Positions 14,840 to 25,554 are shown, numbered from the stretch's first letter. The stretch: DNA of 64,000 nucleotides from Holothuria scabra (GCA_037179385.1 CM074190.1:4168284-4232283); one strand, 5' to 3'. Translations and numbers: made by a program. The notes: a model not told the origin generated them from the letters alone.

Positions 14840-14884
14840 ACACGACGATATCGGATGCTACCTGTAAATACCTTCTTCAGGTGT
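14840..14884 (-). ncRNA. Decayed hammerhead-like motif (PLE remnant)
   Basis: On the minus strand a stem I arm ACAC (14884-14881) precedes an intact CTGAAGA box (14880-14874) and the extra A seen in the other copies. The 3' side reads GATATCGTC followed by GTGT (14843-14840), which pairs with ACAC. Position A14 appears changed, one nucleotide is extra, and stem II is weak. I read it as a decayed member of the group at 18.9-20.4 kb and a sign that PLE-derived sequence reaches this far left. Confidence 0.4.
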
Positions 14885-15235
14885 GTTATTAGTAATCGTC
14901 AAGTTCCCTTTAGTGTACTTGCTGGGCTAATTGACACTTAAAGACTACTAGATCTGTGAGTGGTTCAGTGGGAAACCGTATACTTGTCAGTGTATATTCA
15001 AGCTGAGTAATGGAAAAGTCATGTCGATTAATAACTTTGCATTCTTGCCGAGTCAAATTAATCTTAATAGAACATATGGATGAGTGAAATAAATAGGTTT
15101 AATTACTTGCCTATATTAACATATGAATACTATTACAGAAGGTTTAATGAAATACCATAAACCCTGCTCTCACCCATAGGCATATGACACTTACTGAATT
15201 GACGTGTTATAAAATACACTTCCATTCTCTTCCAG

Positions 15236-15261
15236 ATATATATATATATATATATATATAA
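15236..15261. repeat. (TA)n microsatellite
   Basis: A short TA dinucleotide run that abuts the 3' end of the tRNA-derived SINE on its minus-strand side. Confidence 0.9.
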
Positions 15262-15383
15262 ATCAAATTGGTAAAGCTGGAAAATTTGGCTGAGGTGAAA
15301 AAACGATGTTGACTCCACCGGGATTCGAACTCGGGACCTCCCGCTTTCTAGTGCGGACGCTCTAACCACTGAGCCATGAAGCC
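15262..15383 (-). mobile_element. tRNA-derived SINE with tRNA-like head
   Basis: Minus-strand bases 15383-15311 fold as a tRNA. The acceptor stem GGCTTCA pairs with TGGAGTC (two G-U wobbles). The D arm is GCTC/GAGC. The anticodon stem TCCGC/GCGGG closes an 8-nt loop ACTAGAAA, one base longer than normal. The T arm contains GTTCGAATCC. Both pol III internal promoter boxes are recognisable (A box TGGCTCAGTGG; B-box core GTTCGAATCC). The head is followed by about 50 unrelated bases and then a (TA)n run as a tail. The odd loop and attached body argue for a SINE head over a working tRNA gene. Confidence 0.65.
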
Positions 15384-15488
15384 AAGTTGGTTTGGCCTTT
15401 GTTCAAATGACAGATGAAGCAACTCGCAATTCACCTCCTGAGCAGGCGCCTAATTTTTTGGAACAGCACTAGTTCTCGTTTGACGCAA

Positions 15489-15706
<218 letters not shown>

Positions 15707-15828
15707 CCTAATTCGGCACTTACGGGGAAAGTTGTTGTGGAAAATTCTACCTTAGGGGGAAAATTTTTGGGGCGAAATATGTTTCGTCTCAACGTTTCTA
15801 CACACTTTTTCTATAGGAATACGTGAAC

Positions 15829-16495
15829 CAAAGATATTATAAACGTAGATACCAAACTCCTATACCTACACTGTTAGACGCGCTGACTCCTCATGGAGGC
15901 TCAATCGGAGGGGCGGAAGTGTTCATTGACATGCGCACAATTCTATTCGGTTATCTGCGTGCAAAATGACGCATGTGTAACAGAAAATTCCATTGTGACG
16001 AGATGTCAGCGTGCGTGCATTTTTAAAGCGAGTTCTGTACGCCCACAATGCATTTCTCCTTGCGAAGTCCGGAATAATTGACGCGTACTTCCGCGTGCTA
16101 GGAAAAAGAACGCAGTAGTTGATTTTGTGTTGTAAGCGCGTAAAGATGTAAACGCATGCATAGATGTGCGTTTGTGAAGAAACCATAGAAACTTACCAAT
16201 CAGTAAGCGAATAAACTTCAAACCGGTCGTTGTGCGTTAATGTTCAAATGTTCTTAAGTAGAAAGCCGGCGAAGAAGCCTAAAACTGTTCCATGTAAGTG
16301 AAATTTATTGTAGAATGGTGTTTGCAAGAATTGCAATGTTTTAAAATCACAGGTATTATACCATTGAAGACATCAGTTGACTGATAGCTTTCTAAACGAC
16401 TGATCAGTGATCAGCACTTCCGCCCCTCCGATTGGGCCTCCGTGAGGAGTCAACGCGCCATTTTAAGTTTGGTATCTATGTTTATAATATCTTTG
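15829..16495. mobile_element. Fold-back hAT-type element, 667 bp
   Basis: The ends are long imperfect inverted repeats (about 15829-15922 and 16414-16495). They begin CAAAGATATTATAAAC and include a shared GACTCCTCAYGGAGGC block and CAATCGGAGGGGCGGAAGTG. The left arm carries about 10 extra bases. Flanking 8-mers ACGTGAAC (15821-15828) and ACGTAAAC (16496-16503) match at 7 of 8 positions, a plausible hAT-type duplication. No coding capacity is seen. Short frames inside are shadows. Confidence 0.72.
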
Positions 16496-16503
16496 ACGTA
16501 AAC

Positions 16504-18298
16504 GGACAAGGGCGCCCTCCTAGATTTGCAAAGTAGATATAATTACTTCCAAGTTGTCAATTTTACGGACACCTAGCTGTTAACACGCATGGATGGCTAG
16601 CCTTTGAAATAACGTTGTTTATTTGTTTAGACGTTAGGGTGAATTCTTTCTCTTATGTATTTTTTTTTTTTTTTTTGTTATTTTTCACCCTATGTACAAG
16701 CAGATATAACAATTTCCCCCTAAGGTGGGTAAAAATCTCTAATCCAACATGCAATAAAAAGTTACAAAGTATTTGCCACATTAATTTGCCACATTAATTT
16801 TAAACCTGGCTTAATGATCAGTAATTGATTTTGCACACAAAATACAATCAATTCGAATCGAATTCCTACCCGATTTTAGTGAGTTTTTTTTAATTTTTAT
16901 TATAATTTTTACATCTCTGCTAGGAAACCAAACGCCAAAATTTGCCAACTAGTGTAAACAACATGATGTGCAGAACTACGAAAATTAAATTTGTACTTCG
17001 TCACATTGACGCTCTTTTTTTCAGACTACGCGTGTCCGATAAACGCCGTCAGGTTTGTCGTCAGGAAATAGCTATGTAATATTTTTATTTCATTGATCTC
17101 TGTTGTGAGTCATATATTTACACTGGTTGGCAAATGTATGGCATTTTTTGGGATGGAATTTTTTTTAATAAATCCCTCAAAAATCGAACTGGGATCCGGT
17201 CCGAATTCGATGTAGACTTAACGAGTAAACTTGTGACCACGGTTTAAATGCTTCACAGACCTAGTAAACATCTTACTGTTTGTGTAAGTACAAAAAAGCT
17301 GTGCTTTACAGCACCCATGTGTAACTATTTTCATGTATACATACACAACCGCAAGCCTTCTACATCTCTTGCACACATATTCCTCATGGAAGACTTAACG
17401 AGTAAACTTACAACTAGTGGAGAACAGAATGCTAACTTTGGGAGGCGCTCACATACCCCTCCCATCACCAGTAACTGCTTGCAAAACGTTTCTTACAGAT
17501 CAAGATACAAGACTAAGTTTCACCCTCGCACAGTCGCAAATCTGTTAAGTTACACTTCAACGTGCTTTAATTCTAATTTATTCTTCAATTATCAGCAAAC
17601 TTACCATCGGACATGACAGGATCCAAATTAAAACTAATAAAAAGATACAAGCAAGTGACGTTGTACTTTTTATTATTCTAATACAGAGGGAAAAAAGGAA
17701 GGAAAGACGTTCGGAAGAAGTAACTTAATTGATAGATTAAATTATTTCATTGAAACAAGTTAAAGCTTGAAGCTATGTTTGTTAAGTAAGGTAGTATCAC
17801 AAAATAAGTAGATGTAATTCTTCCATTCTGATTCAATCATTAGTTACCTCCTCCCGATGTCACGGGGAATTACTGTTTTTCCATGCCCATGGTACTTCAT
17901 TGCTTACCTGTAAACACAGACACGGTGACGACTCTTTACAAAAGCAAAACATAGGATATAGATTAATGATGCCAAACCGGTCAAGGTGAAGGACAAATTT
18001 CAATTCCATAAGGGGAAGCTTCCTTAAGGATACTCTTGTACTGTTGTAAGAATATTTACTTTTTAGAGATATGAAAGGAAATGTTGTTATCTAACAAATG
18101 TCACCAAATCATTCTTAAAACTGGAAAGGAGTATCAATTCATGTAAAATATAAAATATTCATTCACTTGCAAAGGATATAGCCTATAAATGCCATGAGAA
18201 CACCGTAAAATGTGGTAAATCTGCAATTTAAAACTCGTTTGTCCATACTACGTGTACAAGTTTGGGGTCTAAATAGTTACCTATAGAACCGTACTAAA
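16504..18298. other. No recognisable gene
   Basis: A T-run lies near 16657-16677. A frame of 122 codons at 17248-17616 resembles no known family and has no supporting splice or composition signal. I see nothing else I can name. Confidence 0.45.
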
Positions 18299-18333
18299 CA
18301 CACACACACGCACACGCACACACACACACACAT

Positions 18334-18420
<87 letters not shown>
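18299..18420. repeat. Compound (CA)n(TA)n microsatellite
   Basis: A CA-rich run (about 18299-18342) passes into pure TA (18343-18420). The TA run ends exactly where the GIY-YIG reading frame of the adjacent PLE fragment begins. Confidence 0.93.
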
Positions 18421-18422
<2 letters not shown>

Positions 18423-18424
<2 letters not shown>

Positions 18425-18894
18425 CCTATGTGGGGTGCAGTATGTCGGAGAATCTAAAAATACTCTTCGAATGAGAATGACACAGCACAGGTCAGCAATT
18501 AAAACCAAAAAGGTTGAACAACCTGTTGCAAACCATTTCAATTTGCCTCATCATTCTATCAAAAACTTACGGGTCATTGCTATCGACCAAAACGATACAT
18601 GGACCGACAAAGCGAGAAAAGCTAAAGAAAATTTCTGGGAACTCAATCTCAAAAACACATCACCTTTCGGCTTGAACATCAGGAGCGATTTACCAGCTTG
18701 CTGATAACGCCAACCCAAATAATCCGATCAGGCCATTCCGGCCTAACAATTTCTCTAATTACTTTGAAGAGGATTTTCCTATTGTTGATGGGTTACACCC
18801 GAGTAATCCGATCAGACCCTCCCGGTCAATCAACCTGCTCAATTGCCTTAAGAAGGATTATCCTGTCACAATAGAGGTGAGACCACACCTTTAA
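18423..18894 (+). pseudogene. PLE GIY-YIG endonuclease domain, 5'-truncated and frameshifted
   Basis: The frame from 18423 to the stop at 18702-18704 encodes the C-terminal endonuclease of a Penelope-like element. The start is cut inside the Cys-rich linker (LCGVQYVGES). YVGES is the GIY-YIG second motif, followed by LRMRMTQHRSAIK (the conserved Arg block), VANHFNLPHHS, and a WTDKARKAKENFWELNLK block with the helix-borne Glu expected for this nuclease fold. The first part of the protein, including the reverse transcriptase, is missing; the (TA)n array starts at the break. One base out of frame, 18700-18894 continues as a Pro/Asn-rich tail in which an NPIRP.R motif occurs twice, so a +1 frameshift probably splits the original C-terminus. 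In PLEs this domain nicks target DNA during retrotransposition. This copy cannot act alone. Confidence 0.8.
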
Positions 18895-18933
18895 AAGCTT
18901 CCAAAATTTCTCACTCCTTGTCATTCTCTGACC

Positions 18934-18974
18934 AAGTATTGACAAAGAGGTAGTATTCCTCGAAAGCTCTACTT
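18934..18974 (+). ncRNA. Hammerhead-like motif downstream of PLE ORF
   Basis: Stem I arms AAGTA (18934-18938) and TACTT (18970-18974) are fully complementary. The core box reads TTGACAA (18939-18945), where CUGANGA is expected. One extra A follows, then stem II GAGG/CCTC (18947-18950 and 18958-18961), GAA (18962-18964), self-complementary AGCT (18965-18968), and C at the cleavage position (18969). The box differs at C3 (U) and G8 (A). Those two bases pair in the active fold, so the change keeps a U-A pair but probably costs activity. It lies 40 bp after the PLE reading frame, where PLE hammerheads are known to occur. Confidence 0.5.
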
Positions 18975-19087
18975 CAAACCTTTTGGCTGTTTAATTTATC
19001 TAAATTCTAGCCTTCCGCTATTTGTATCTCCTCGGAGATCCAGCCTTTCAATTCTGTAGCACCGTTGTTTTACAGTTTCTCCGTCAT

Positions 19088-19088
<1 letters not shown>

Positions 19089-19152
<64 letters not shown>
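19089..19152. repeat. (TA)n microsatellite
   Basis: TA dinucleotide run separating the plus-strand PLE fragment (18423-19088) from a minus-strand PLE fragment. Confidence 0.93.
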
Positions 19153-19156
<4 letters not shown>

Positions 19157-19455
19157 GAGGAAAATCCGAAGAGACAAAGATGGACAAAAGAGAGTACTAA
19201 TTTTTTGTAGTCAGATATTTCCGCCCCACCTGGGGCCTTCCTCGGTGACAAATGAACAAAGCTTAAAATTTAAACATACATACGATGCGCGTCTTTATTA
19301 TTTCGTGACATTCTTCTTTATTATTTCGTAAAGATCTTATCTCTGCTTTTAACGCAATCTGCCATTGTGTATGTTTTAATTTTATATTTTCAGGAGTACA
19401 CGTGGACCTTTTACTTCATTAATTTTTACTTAATTTTTACTTAATTATTACTTAA
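19153..19455 (-). mobile_element. PLE 3'-end fragment, minus orientation
   Basis: A segment bounded by (TA)n on both sides. It carries a GAGGAAG-stem-GGAA motif on the minus strand like those at the other PLE ends in this cluster. No coding sequence remains. Assignment rests on the shared motif and on its place in the cluster. Confidence 0.5.
19210..19249 (-). ncRNA. Hammerhead-like motif with U4 changed
   Basis: On the minus strand stem I arms GTCA (19249-19246) and TGAC (19213-19210) pair fully. The core box is CCGAGGA (U4 replaced by C), followed by the extra A. Stem II is GCCCC/GGGGC with an AGGT loop and one G-G mismatch at its base. Then come GAA, self-complementary ATAT and C. U4 is normally conserved, so this copy is probably weak or dead, though stems I and II are well preserved. 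Confidence 0.45.
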
Positions 19456-19480
19456 TATATTTATATATATATATATATAG
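19456..19480. repeat. (TA)n microsatellite
   Basis: Short TA-rich run that abuts the left arm of the inverted PLE-end pair. Confidence 0.85.
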
Positions 19481-19525
19481 GTCGAAAAGAGGTAGTAAAA
19501 AGTGTTTAAAAGTTTGCGGAAAACT

Positions 19526-19557
19526 CCACGACGTTTCGGGTTTAAACCCTTCATTAG
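19526..19557 (-). ncRNA. Hammerhead-like motif, left arm, core mutated
   Basis: The minus strand reads CTAATGA (19557-19551) where the right arm has CTGATGA, so G5 is changed to A, a position needed for catalysis. The extra A, stem II GGGT/ACCC type, GAA, ACGT and C follow unchanged. The stem I 5' arm is lost. I expect this copy to be inactive. Confidence 0.5.
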
Positions 19558-19956
19558 TAAAAACCGACTGATCATGAGGCTAGGTACTCTCGCTCCACAC
19601 GGGCTTAACGTTAGAATTGACCTTTTGTGATTTTCACCCCTTTTTTGTACCAGTTTTTACTCCTTTTACACTTTCCCGTTCGTGCTCGTTTTTTACTGTG
19701 TAGGCCTTATTTATAACTTTTTATTTTTCCGGAGCTAGTTTTTGTCTGCTGTTTTTCTTTTTTTCTGACCATGTTCGATTTTTACGTGCATTTTTTCATC
19801 CAGGACGCTCTTTTTCTTTTTTTGATTTGTGTTTCATCCTTCGCACTCATGTCTTCTGACAGTCACTTTCGTCCGGTTCTGTTTTTACAGCGATCGCTTC
19901 GGATTTGATGTTTGTCGTGTCCAATTGTTACTGCTGGTTGTTCAGTTTGGTTTTTG

Positions 19957-19992
19957 CCACCTGATGAAGGGTTTATACCCGAAACGTCGTGG
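19957..19992 (+). ncRNA. Hammerhead ribozyme motif with intact core residues
   Basis: Stem I CCAC (19957-19960) pairs with GTGG (19989-19992). Core box CTGATGA spans 19961-19967, with one extra A at 19968. Stem II GGGT/ACCC (19969-19972 and 19977-19980) closes a TTAT loop. GAA is at 19981-19983, stem III is reduced to self-complementary ACGT (19984-19987), and C at 19988 is the expected cleavage position. Every conserved core residue is present. An extra A between A9 and position 10.1 is, as I recall, tolerated in the plus-strand hammerhead of chrysanthemum chlorotic mottle viroid. Stem III is too short to close within one molecule, so two copies pairing is the likely active form. Confidence 0.62.
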
Positions 19993-20074
19993 AGTTTTCC
20001 GCAAACTTTTAAGCACTTTTTACTACCTCTTTTCGACCTACACATTTCCACAGTGCTCCGCAGCATTTCTACCT

Positions 20075-20098
20075 TATATAAATATATATATATATATC
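20075..20098. repeat. (TA)n microsatellite
   Basis: Short TA run between two PLE 3'-end fragments. Confidence 0.85.
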
Positions 20099-20283
20099 AT
20101 TTATCGTTATCATTTACATTTTCATTTGTAATCGCTGTACGTTCTCCGTCTAATCCGCTGAGGAAGATCCCAGGTGGGATTGGAATATATTCGGATATCT
20201 ATCAATCTTGCTGGTCATCAGTATTATTAATTTCTCAGTCTTGTCTATTTAACTTTTGACCAATACACGGAAAACATTTTTAT
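20099..20283 (+). mobile_element. PLE 3'-end fragment, plus orientation
   Basis: A segment of about 185 bp bounded by (TA)n on both sides. It holds a hammerhead-like motif close in sequence (GAGGAAG, CCCAGGTGGG loop region) to the one at 19210-19249 on the other strand, so the two are probably the same PLE subfamily in opposite orientation. Confidence 0.5.
20153..20196 (+). ncRNA. Hammerhead-like motif, 3' core diverged
   Basis: Stem I ATCCG (20153-20157) pairs with CGGAT (20192-20196), five pairs. Core box CTGAGGA (20158-20164) is intact and followed by the extra A. Stem II ATCCC/GGGAT closes on AGGT. The 3' core reads GGAATATATT, one or two bases longer than the other copies, so activity is doubtful. 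Confidence 0.45.
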
Positions 20284-20301
20284 TATATATATATATATAT
20301 A
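20284..20301. repeat. (TA)n microsatellite
   Basis: Short TA run at the 3' boundary of the minus-strand PLE fragment 20302-21105. Confidence 0.85.
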
Positions 20302-20374
20302 AACCAAATGGAAAAGCACCTCACCAGTAGAAAACATAAAACAGATAGTAAAAACTGGTAAAACAAGAGCATAT

Positions 20375-20413
20375 ATTTTAGCTTTCAGGATCATCGGTCC
20401 CTTCCTCAGAAAC
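20375..20413 (-). ncRNA. Hammerhead ribozyme motif with intact core residues
   Basis: On the minus strand CTGAGGA (20409-20403) is followed by the extra A. Stem II is GGGA/TCCT (one G-U) with loop CCGATGA. Then come GAA (20386-20384), self-complementary AGCT (20383-20380) and A at the cleavage position (20379). Stem I is short: GTTT before the box pairs with AAAT after the cleavage site, including one G-U. All conserved core residues are present. It lies about 190 bp downstream of the GIY-YIG stop codon, where PLE hammerheads are expected. Confidence 0.58.
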
Positions 20414-20601
20414 GTGTTTAAACAACTAAAAGGTGAAACGAAAAGCAGACACTTTAAAACGGATGAAAGGCAAAAAGCACTTACTAGAAATCTAAAAACA
20501 AACCCAACACAATACAAAAGATAAATTGTAAAAACTAGGACCCTACAAAGGAGATAAAAGCTAAGTAGAAGCAGGAGACATAAAAGGGGATAAAAAGGCG
20601 G

Positions 20602-21211
<610 letters not shown>

Positions 21212-21239
21212 TTATATATTTATTTATAGATATATAAAA

Positions 21240-24200
21240 CAAGCCACCAGACACACGACACACGACACATCAAAAGCGATCCATATAAGTTTTCTAAAAT
21301 GCGTTCGAAATTGGATCATTAAAATCTTCCGTACAATACTTAAACATAAACGTCGTTGCGAAAAGGTACTTTTCATTTACATTCATGTCTACAGGGGTAA
21401 TCGTATTCAGTATTTTTTCAGTTTTCAATTTCTTTTTCCCCCTTTTCGGTGAGTGAGGGGCATTTTTTACAATGCATGTGCAGTGTACATCATGTTATAT
21501 AATCATGTTCCCGCTTTTTGAAAGGTAACATTGAAATTCATTTGTTTCAAATTTGTTCTTTTGAATTCCTGTTAAAGATAATAAAATGCATGTCAAAATA
21601 ATTTCTTTGTGAGTAATATAAGTGAAAATATTATAAATGAATATAAATGAAACATTTTATGTACTGCTATCGTTAATATAAATGATAAGAATAAGAAACG
21701 TTTTGAATTTTTTGAATAAATGTTATTTCAACTGAATGATTCTTAAGGTAAATTAATCTATACTGTCCAGTATACTTGCACTTTAACTCGTTGATCATTC
21801 CTGTTGTTCACAATCTTCTGTGACAGTTTATATAAAACCTGTACCATCCTCACTTCCTTGTGTCCATTTGTATTAAACGCGAGACTAGCAATCACCTTCA
21901 AAAGGTTAATTGCAATTAAATCAATAAAGTAAATTAATCATTTCTTACGCTCTTGACGATTAATATAAACGTTTAGTATTCCAATTATAGATACGTACAA
22001 AAGCTAACTACTAACTCGATTGATGCCTCACATCCCTTAATCTCGGTCGGTAATAGCTCTGCCGCAGACTTCCGCTAAATTGATGGGACGTAACCCCGTG
22101 CACACGGCGGGCTCGCTGCGTTGGCTTGATAAGCAATTTTCATCACCTTTGAACAGGTAAAGAATTTGTTTTGAAAGAAAATTATGCGGTAATTGTTTCA
22201 ATATTTCTCGAGTTAACTCTTTCCTCCTCACAGAGGTAAGAGAGTTCCCTGCCGGGGATGTAACCTTTGTATCATCCAAAAAATGTTAAATTAATGTAAA
22301 GCCTGAAGCACAGGCACTTAAAACTAAATCTTTTTACGATCAAAAGTGAAAGATTCAAGAATTATCCCACTTCCAGTCTTTTTAATAATAAAGCATTCCG
22401 GGATACATTTTTACATAAAATGTTTTCTTCCAATTCGGCATCACCACTTACATTTTTGCAACAATTTTGGGTAACCATCAATTCAATATACGCTCTATTT
22501 TAACAGTGAATATACTTCCATGCGTGTTGCTTAGTTGCTTTTGATATCCATTGGTGTTTATTTTGTGTATCGGTAGGTACATATGGAAATCTGTTTTCAC
22601 ATTAATCCAATGCATACGAAAAATTAAAAGTGGTTTGATTTAGTAAAGGGATATCTTTCATCCAAATAAGAAGAGATTAGACAGAAAAAATCCATTTCTT
22701 TCAGTTTCAAACTAAAAGTTCTGATGAAAAGTTTTAAAATGTTTTTTAAATCTTCGGTTATAGTTGACTCCCCTTGTATTATCATTTTGTTCGTTTTCCT
22801 TTCAAATTTTCATCTTAAACGTTACAGACTCCAATCTATCTAGCAGTATTAACATAAACTTCTCTCAAGCGAAATTTTATTTAATCGTTTTCTTTTCAAA
22901 TACAACCAATTTTTATTAAAGTATGATGCCATGCAAGTACATTGAATGTAGTATAATTTTTCCTTTCATCTTTATTATCTAAATGGGCGAAACACATAGA
23001 ATTTAGTATTTTTGTTCGGCAAAGCAGTTTTCGAGTTATCTTAATTACTTACTTCCTTAATTCGCGCCTCTGTGCTTTTCCTGAAACTATGTCTTTCAAA
23101 TGTCAAATAAACTTATTAAAATTCTTTACTTTTGCAATAAGACGCTTTCAATGTCTACGCACATAACGGTCAATTACCCAGCTTGTTTGCAGCTTTAAAC
23201 ATATTTATGAAGGGAGACCCAACAGATAGACCATTTGGGAAATTCGTCTCTTCCGGCTAGATCACAGGGTCAAATGTTCCACGAAAACTTGTTTGTCCTC
23301 GTGCGCACGTGCAAAATTACACCGGAGAAGTCCACTCGGTGAAGTGTATTATTTCTACATTAGTAACAATAGTGGTTAATATCGAGATTTATGTCGAATA
23401 AATAGGCAATCGCTACGTAGGTAGAGGTACAACCTTACCACTGACACATTTTGCTGTGAACATTTCCCAAGTTATATGTAGCACTTTCTTATACTGAAAA
23501 TTCGTTTGAATATTTAATTTTTTCATAATCTTTTATTAATGCAACGATCAGGAACAAGTCATTAAATTTATAAAATATACTTTAATATTTTTGTCCGATT
23601 TCTAAAAATGGCATCACTACGCCTAATAGTTCAATGAACTCACATTTACTACATAACAGTTAAATAGCTAATTACTTACAGTTAGATAATAACAAAGGTA
23701 GTGTGAAAAGGGGAAATTATCCTGAATGACACTGACCGTTAGAGGAAACAAACCATCAGTCTCCAAGGCGAGACGATTTCATGTGTATCCCGTCAAAACA
23801 TATCCCTCATTAAATCCGGGACTGTTTTCCTATAATTATATCAAACATTAGTATCCCTTATTTAATTAAATATGGTTGGCTGATGAACATACTTGTTTGT
23901 CTCAAAAATTTAATTGTTATTGATACATCAGTATATTATATTGTGCAACCACCATATAATAGTTTATATGTAACCAAACGACAAATATTTGATTCGATTA
24001 CTTTTGTTAATGTGCTATGTTTGTTTTACATATCTGTATTCAATTTGATTAAATATGAAAGGCTACACCTGTAGACAGACAAATATACGTCTGAGTGCAA
24101 TGACAAAAGTACTTAGGTAACAAAGGAACATGGTAATCTGTACAATTTTCTTACAATATTTTTTCTCCGCACTGTGTCTTACAATAAATTTCTCGTGACT

Positions 24201-25143
24201 GTGATAAACATGTTCAAATTTTAAACGCGTTCCAAGTTACTTGAACCAGCTTTAATTACTAAAGGTAACGTTTTATTGCTGGATATGTAAGCAGTTTAGA
24301 GCTAGGACCATTCTTACAAAAAGAAGGACATGATGTCAAATATGTAGTTTTAATTTATATACACATATCTGCGTAACATAGAAGTGAAAACGCACGTATT
24401 AACTCGCGCCCGATATAAATCATTCTTTAGATCAAACAGTGAAAATTCTTTTTACTTTAACTTAACGGAGAAAGGTTTGTTACAATTTCAACTCGAAAAT
24501 GAATAGTTTACGTTAAATTTTCTACCATAATAAACTTAATTTCACGCACTTGTATAGTTAAATGGTACAACACAACTCGAAGACACGCATTCATTTTTAC
24601 TTCAAGTAATAAGTATGACTTTCCTGAAAAGTTTATTGCCACCACTCCTTAACTAAAAATACATGCAATCTCTCTCAGTACAGGAAGTGAAATCTTGATG
24701 TTTCATTTGTTTGACATGGTCACTTCCGACATAATACAACTTATTAACTTTATACTTTATATAAATTCAATACTTAAAAATTTTTCGAGTTAATCAAACT
24801 GCAAAATGAATCATCGTATCTTGGTTATCAAGCGGTGACTGCGGGAAGTAGTTGATGATACGGACGCTGTAAAATTGTCTATATTTACTCAGCCAGCTTT
24901 TATCCTCTTTATTCAAAGTCAAGAGACTCCCGTTGATATATAGCATGTAGCATTTGTGGGCGATGTGAGACCACATATCCACATTCGAAATGTGAAGGAT
25001 GTTTTCAGAGTTCGGTACGTCAAAATGAGCAACTGGTAGATTCCATGACGTCAATTTTACTTTATTACGTCACACACCGGTGAGCGATAAATCAGAACAG
25101 CTAAAACCAAACATGTCGAAATAAATAGTATAAACTTTGCTTT
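21240..25143. other. No recognisable gene
   Basis: AT-rich DNA without a domain I recognise. The 80-codon minus frame at 22037-22279 and the 86-codon minus frame at 24794-25054 have less biased composition than their surroundings. They could be decayed exons, but I cannot assign them. Confidence 0.4.
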
Positions 25144-25146
25144 TAA

Positions 25147-25554
25147 CTGAAGTGGCTCATTGAGTTGGTTCATGAAATTCAAGCAATTTTTCAAAAGTTG
25201 TTTAGTTTACTTAACAAACTAATCAAAAATGTTCACTTAGACAATGTCCATATCCTTGAAAAAGGCCGTGGCCAGCTCTACTTAAACCAATAGGTTGGAA
25301 ACTGGGCCGTAAAACTTTAATGAGTGAGTACTTAAAGGCCTTATTAGGTTTCAAAATTTCCTCACCAGACACTCTTCAAATTTATGCAAAAAAGAAAACC
25401 GTCTCAAGTCAGGGTAATACAAATACCAAAGTTTTAATTTCCGTAACTATTGGATATTTAAATTGACTAATCATGCTAATTATAAGAATTTTCATGTGGT
25501 AGTACCCTTAAACACTTCTGTATACCGATATCAACTCAATGAGCCCCTTCACAT
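25147..25554. mobile_element. Diverged copy of the GGCTCATTGAGTTG MITE family
   Basis: The left end TGAAGTGGCTCATTGAGTTG and the right end (reverse complement TGAAGGGGCTCATTGAGTTG) form an inverted repeat matching the ends of the 12974-13332 element. A TTAA lies beside the left end only, so the boundaries are partly decayed. There is no coding capacity. Confidence 0.5.

Larger units (their letters stand above)
19481..20074. mobile_element. Inverted pair of PLE 3' ends
   Basis: A 71-nt segment at 19481-19551 recurs as its reverse complement at 19967-20037 with two mismatches. Each arm carries the same hammerhead-like unit and the same TTTTCCGCAAACTTTTAA flank, so two PLE 3' ends face outward around about 415 bp. 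In the left copy, reading minus, a frame ends NVKPVWSEST and stop (about 19580-19615), resembling a PLE C-terminus. PLEs are known to insert as partial tandem or inverted copies, giving terminal repeats in either orientation. Confidence 0.6.

Noticed and set aside
15311..15383. Functional tRNA gene
   Set aside because: The anticodon loop has 8 nt, the T stem has a mismatch, and a SINE body with (TA)n tail is attached.
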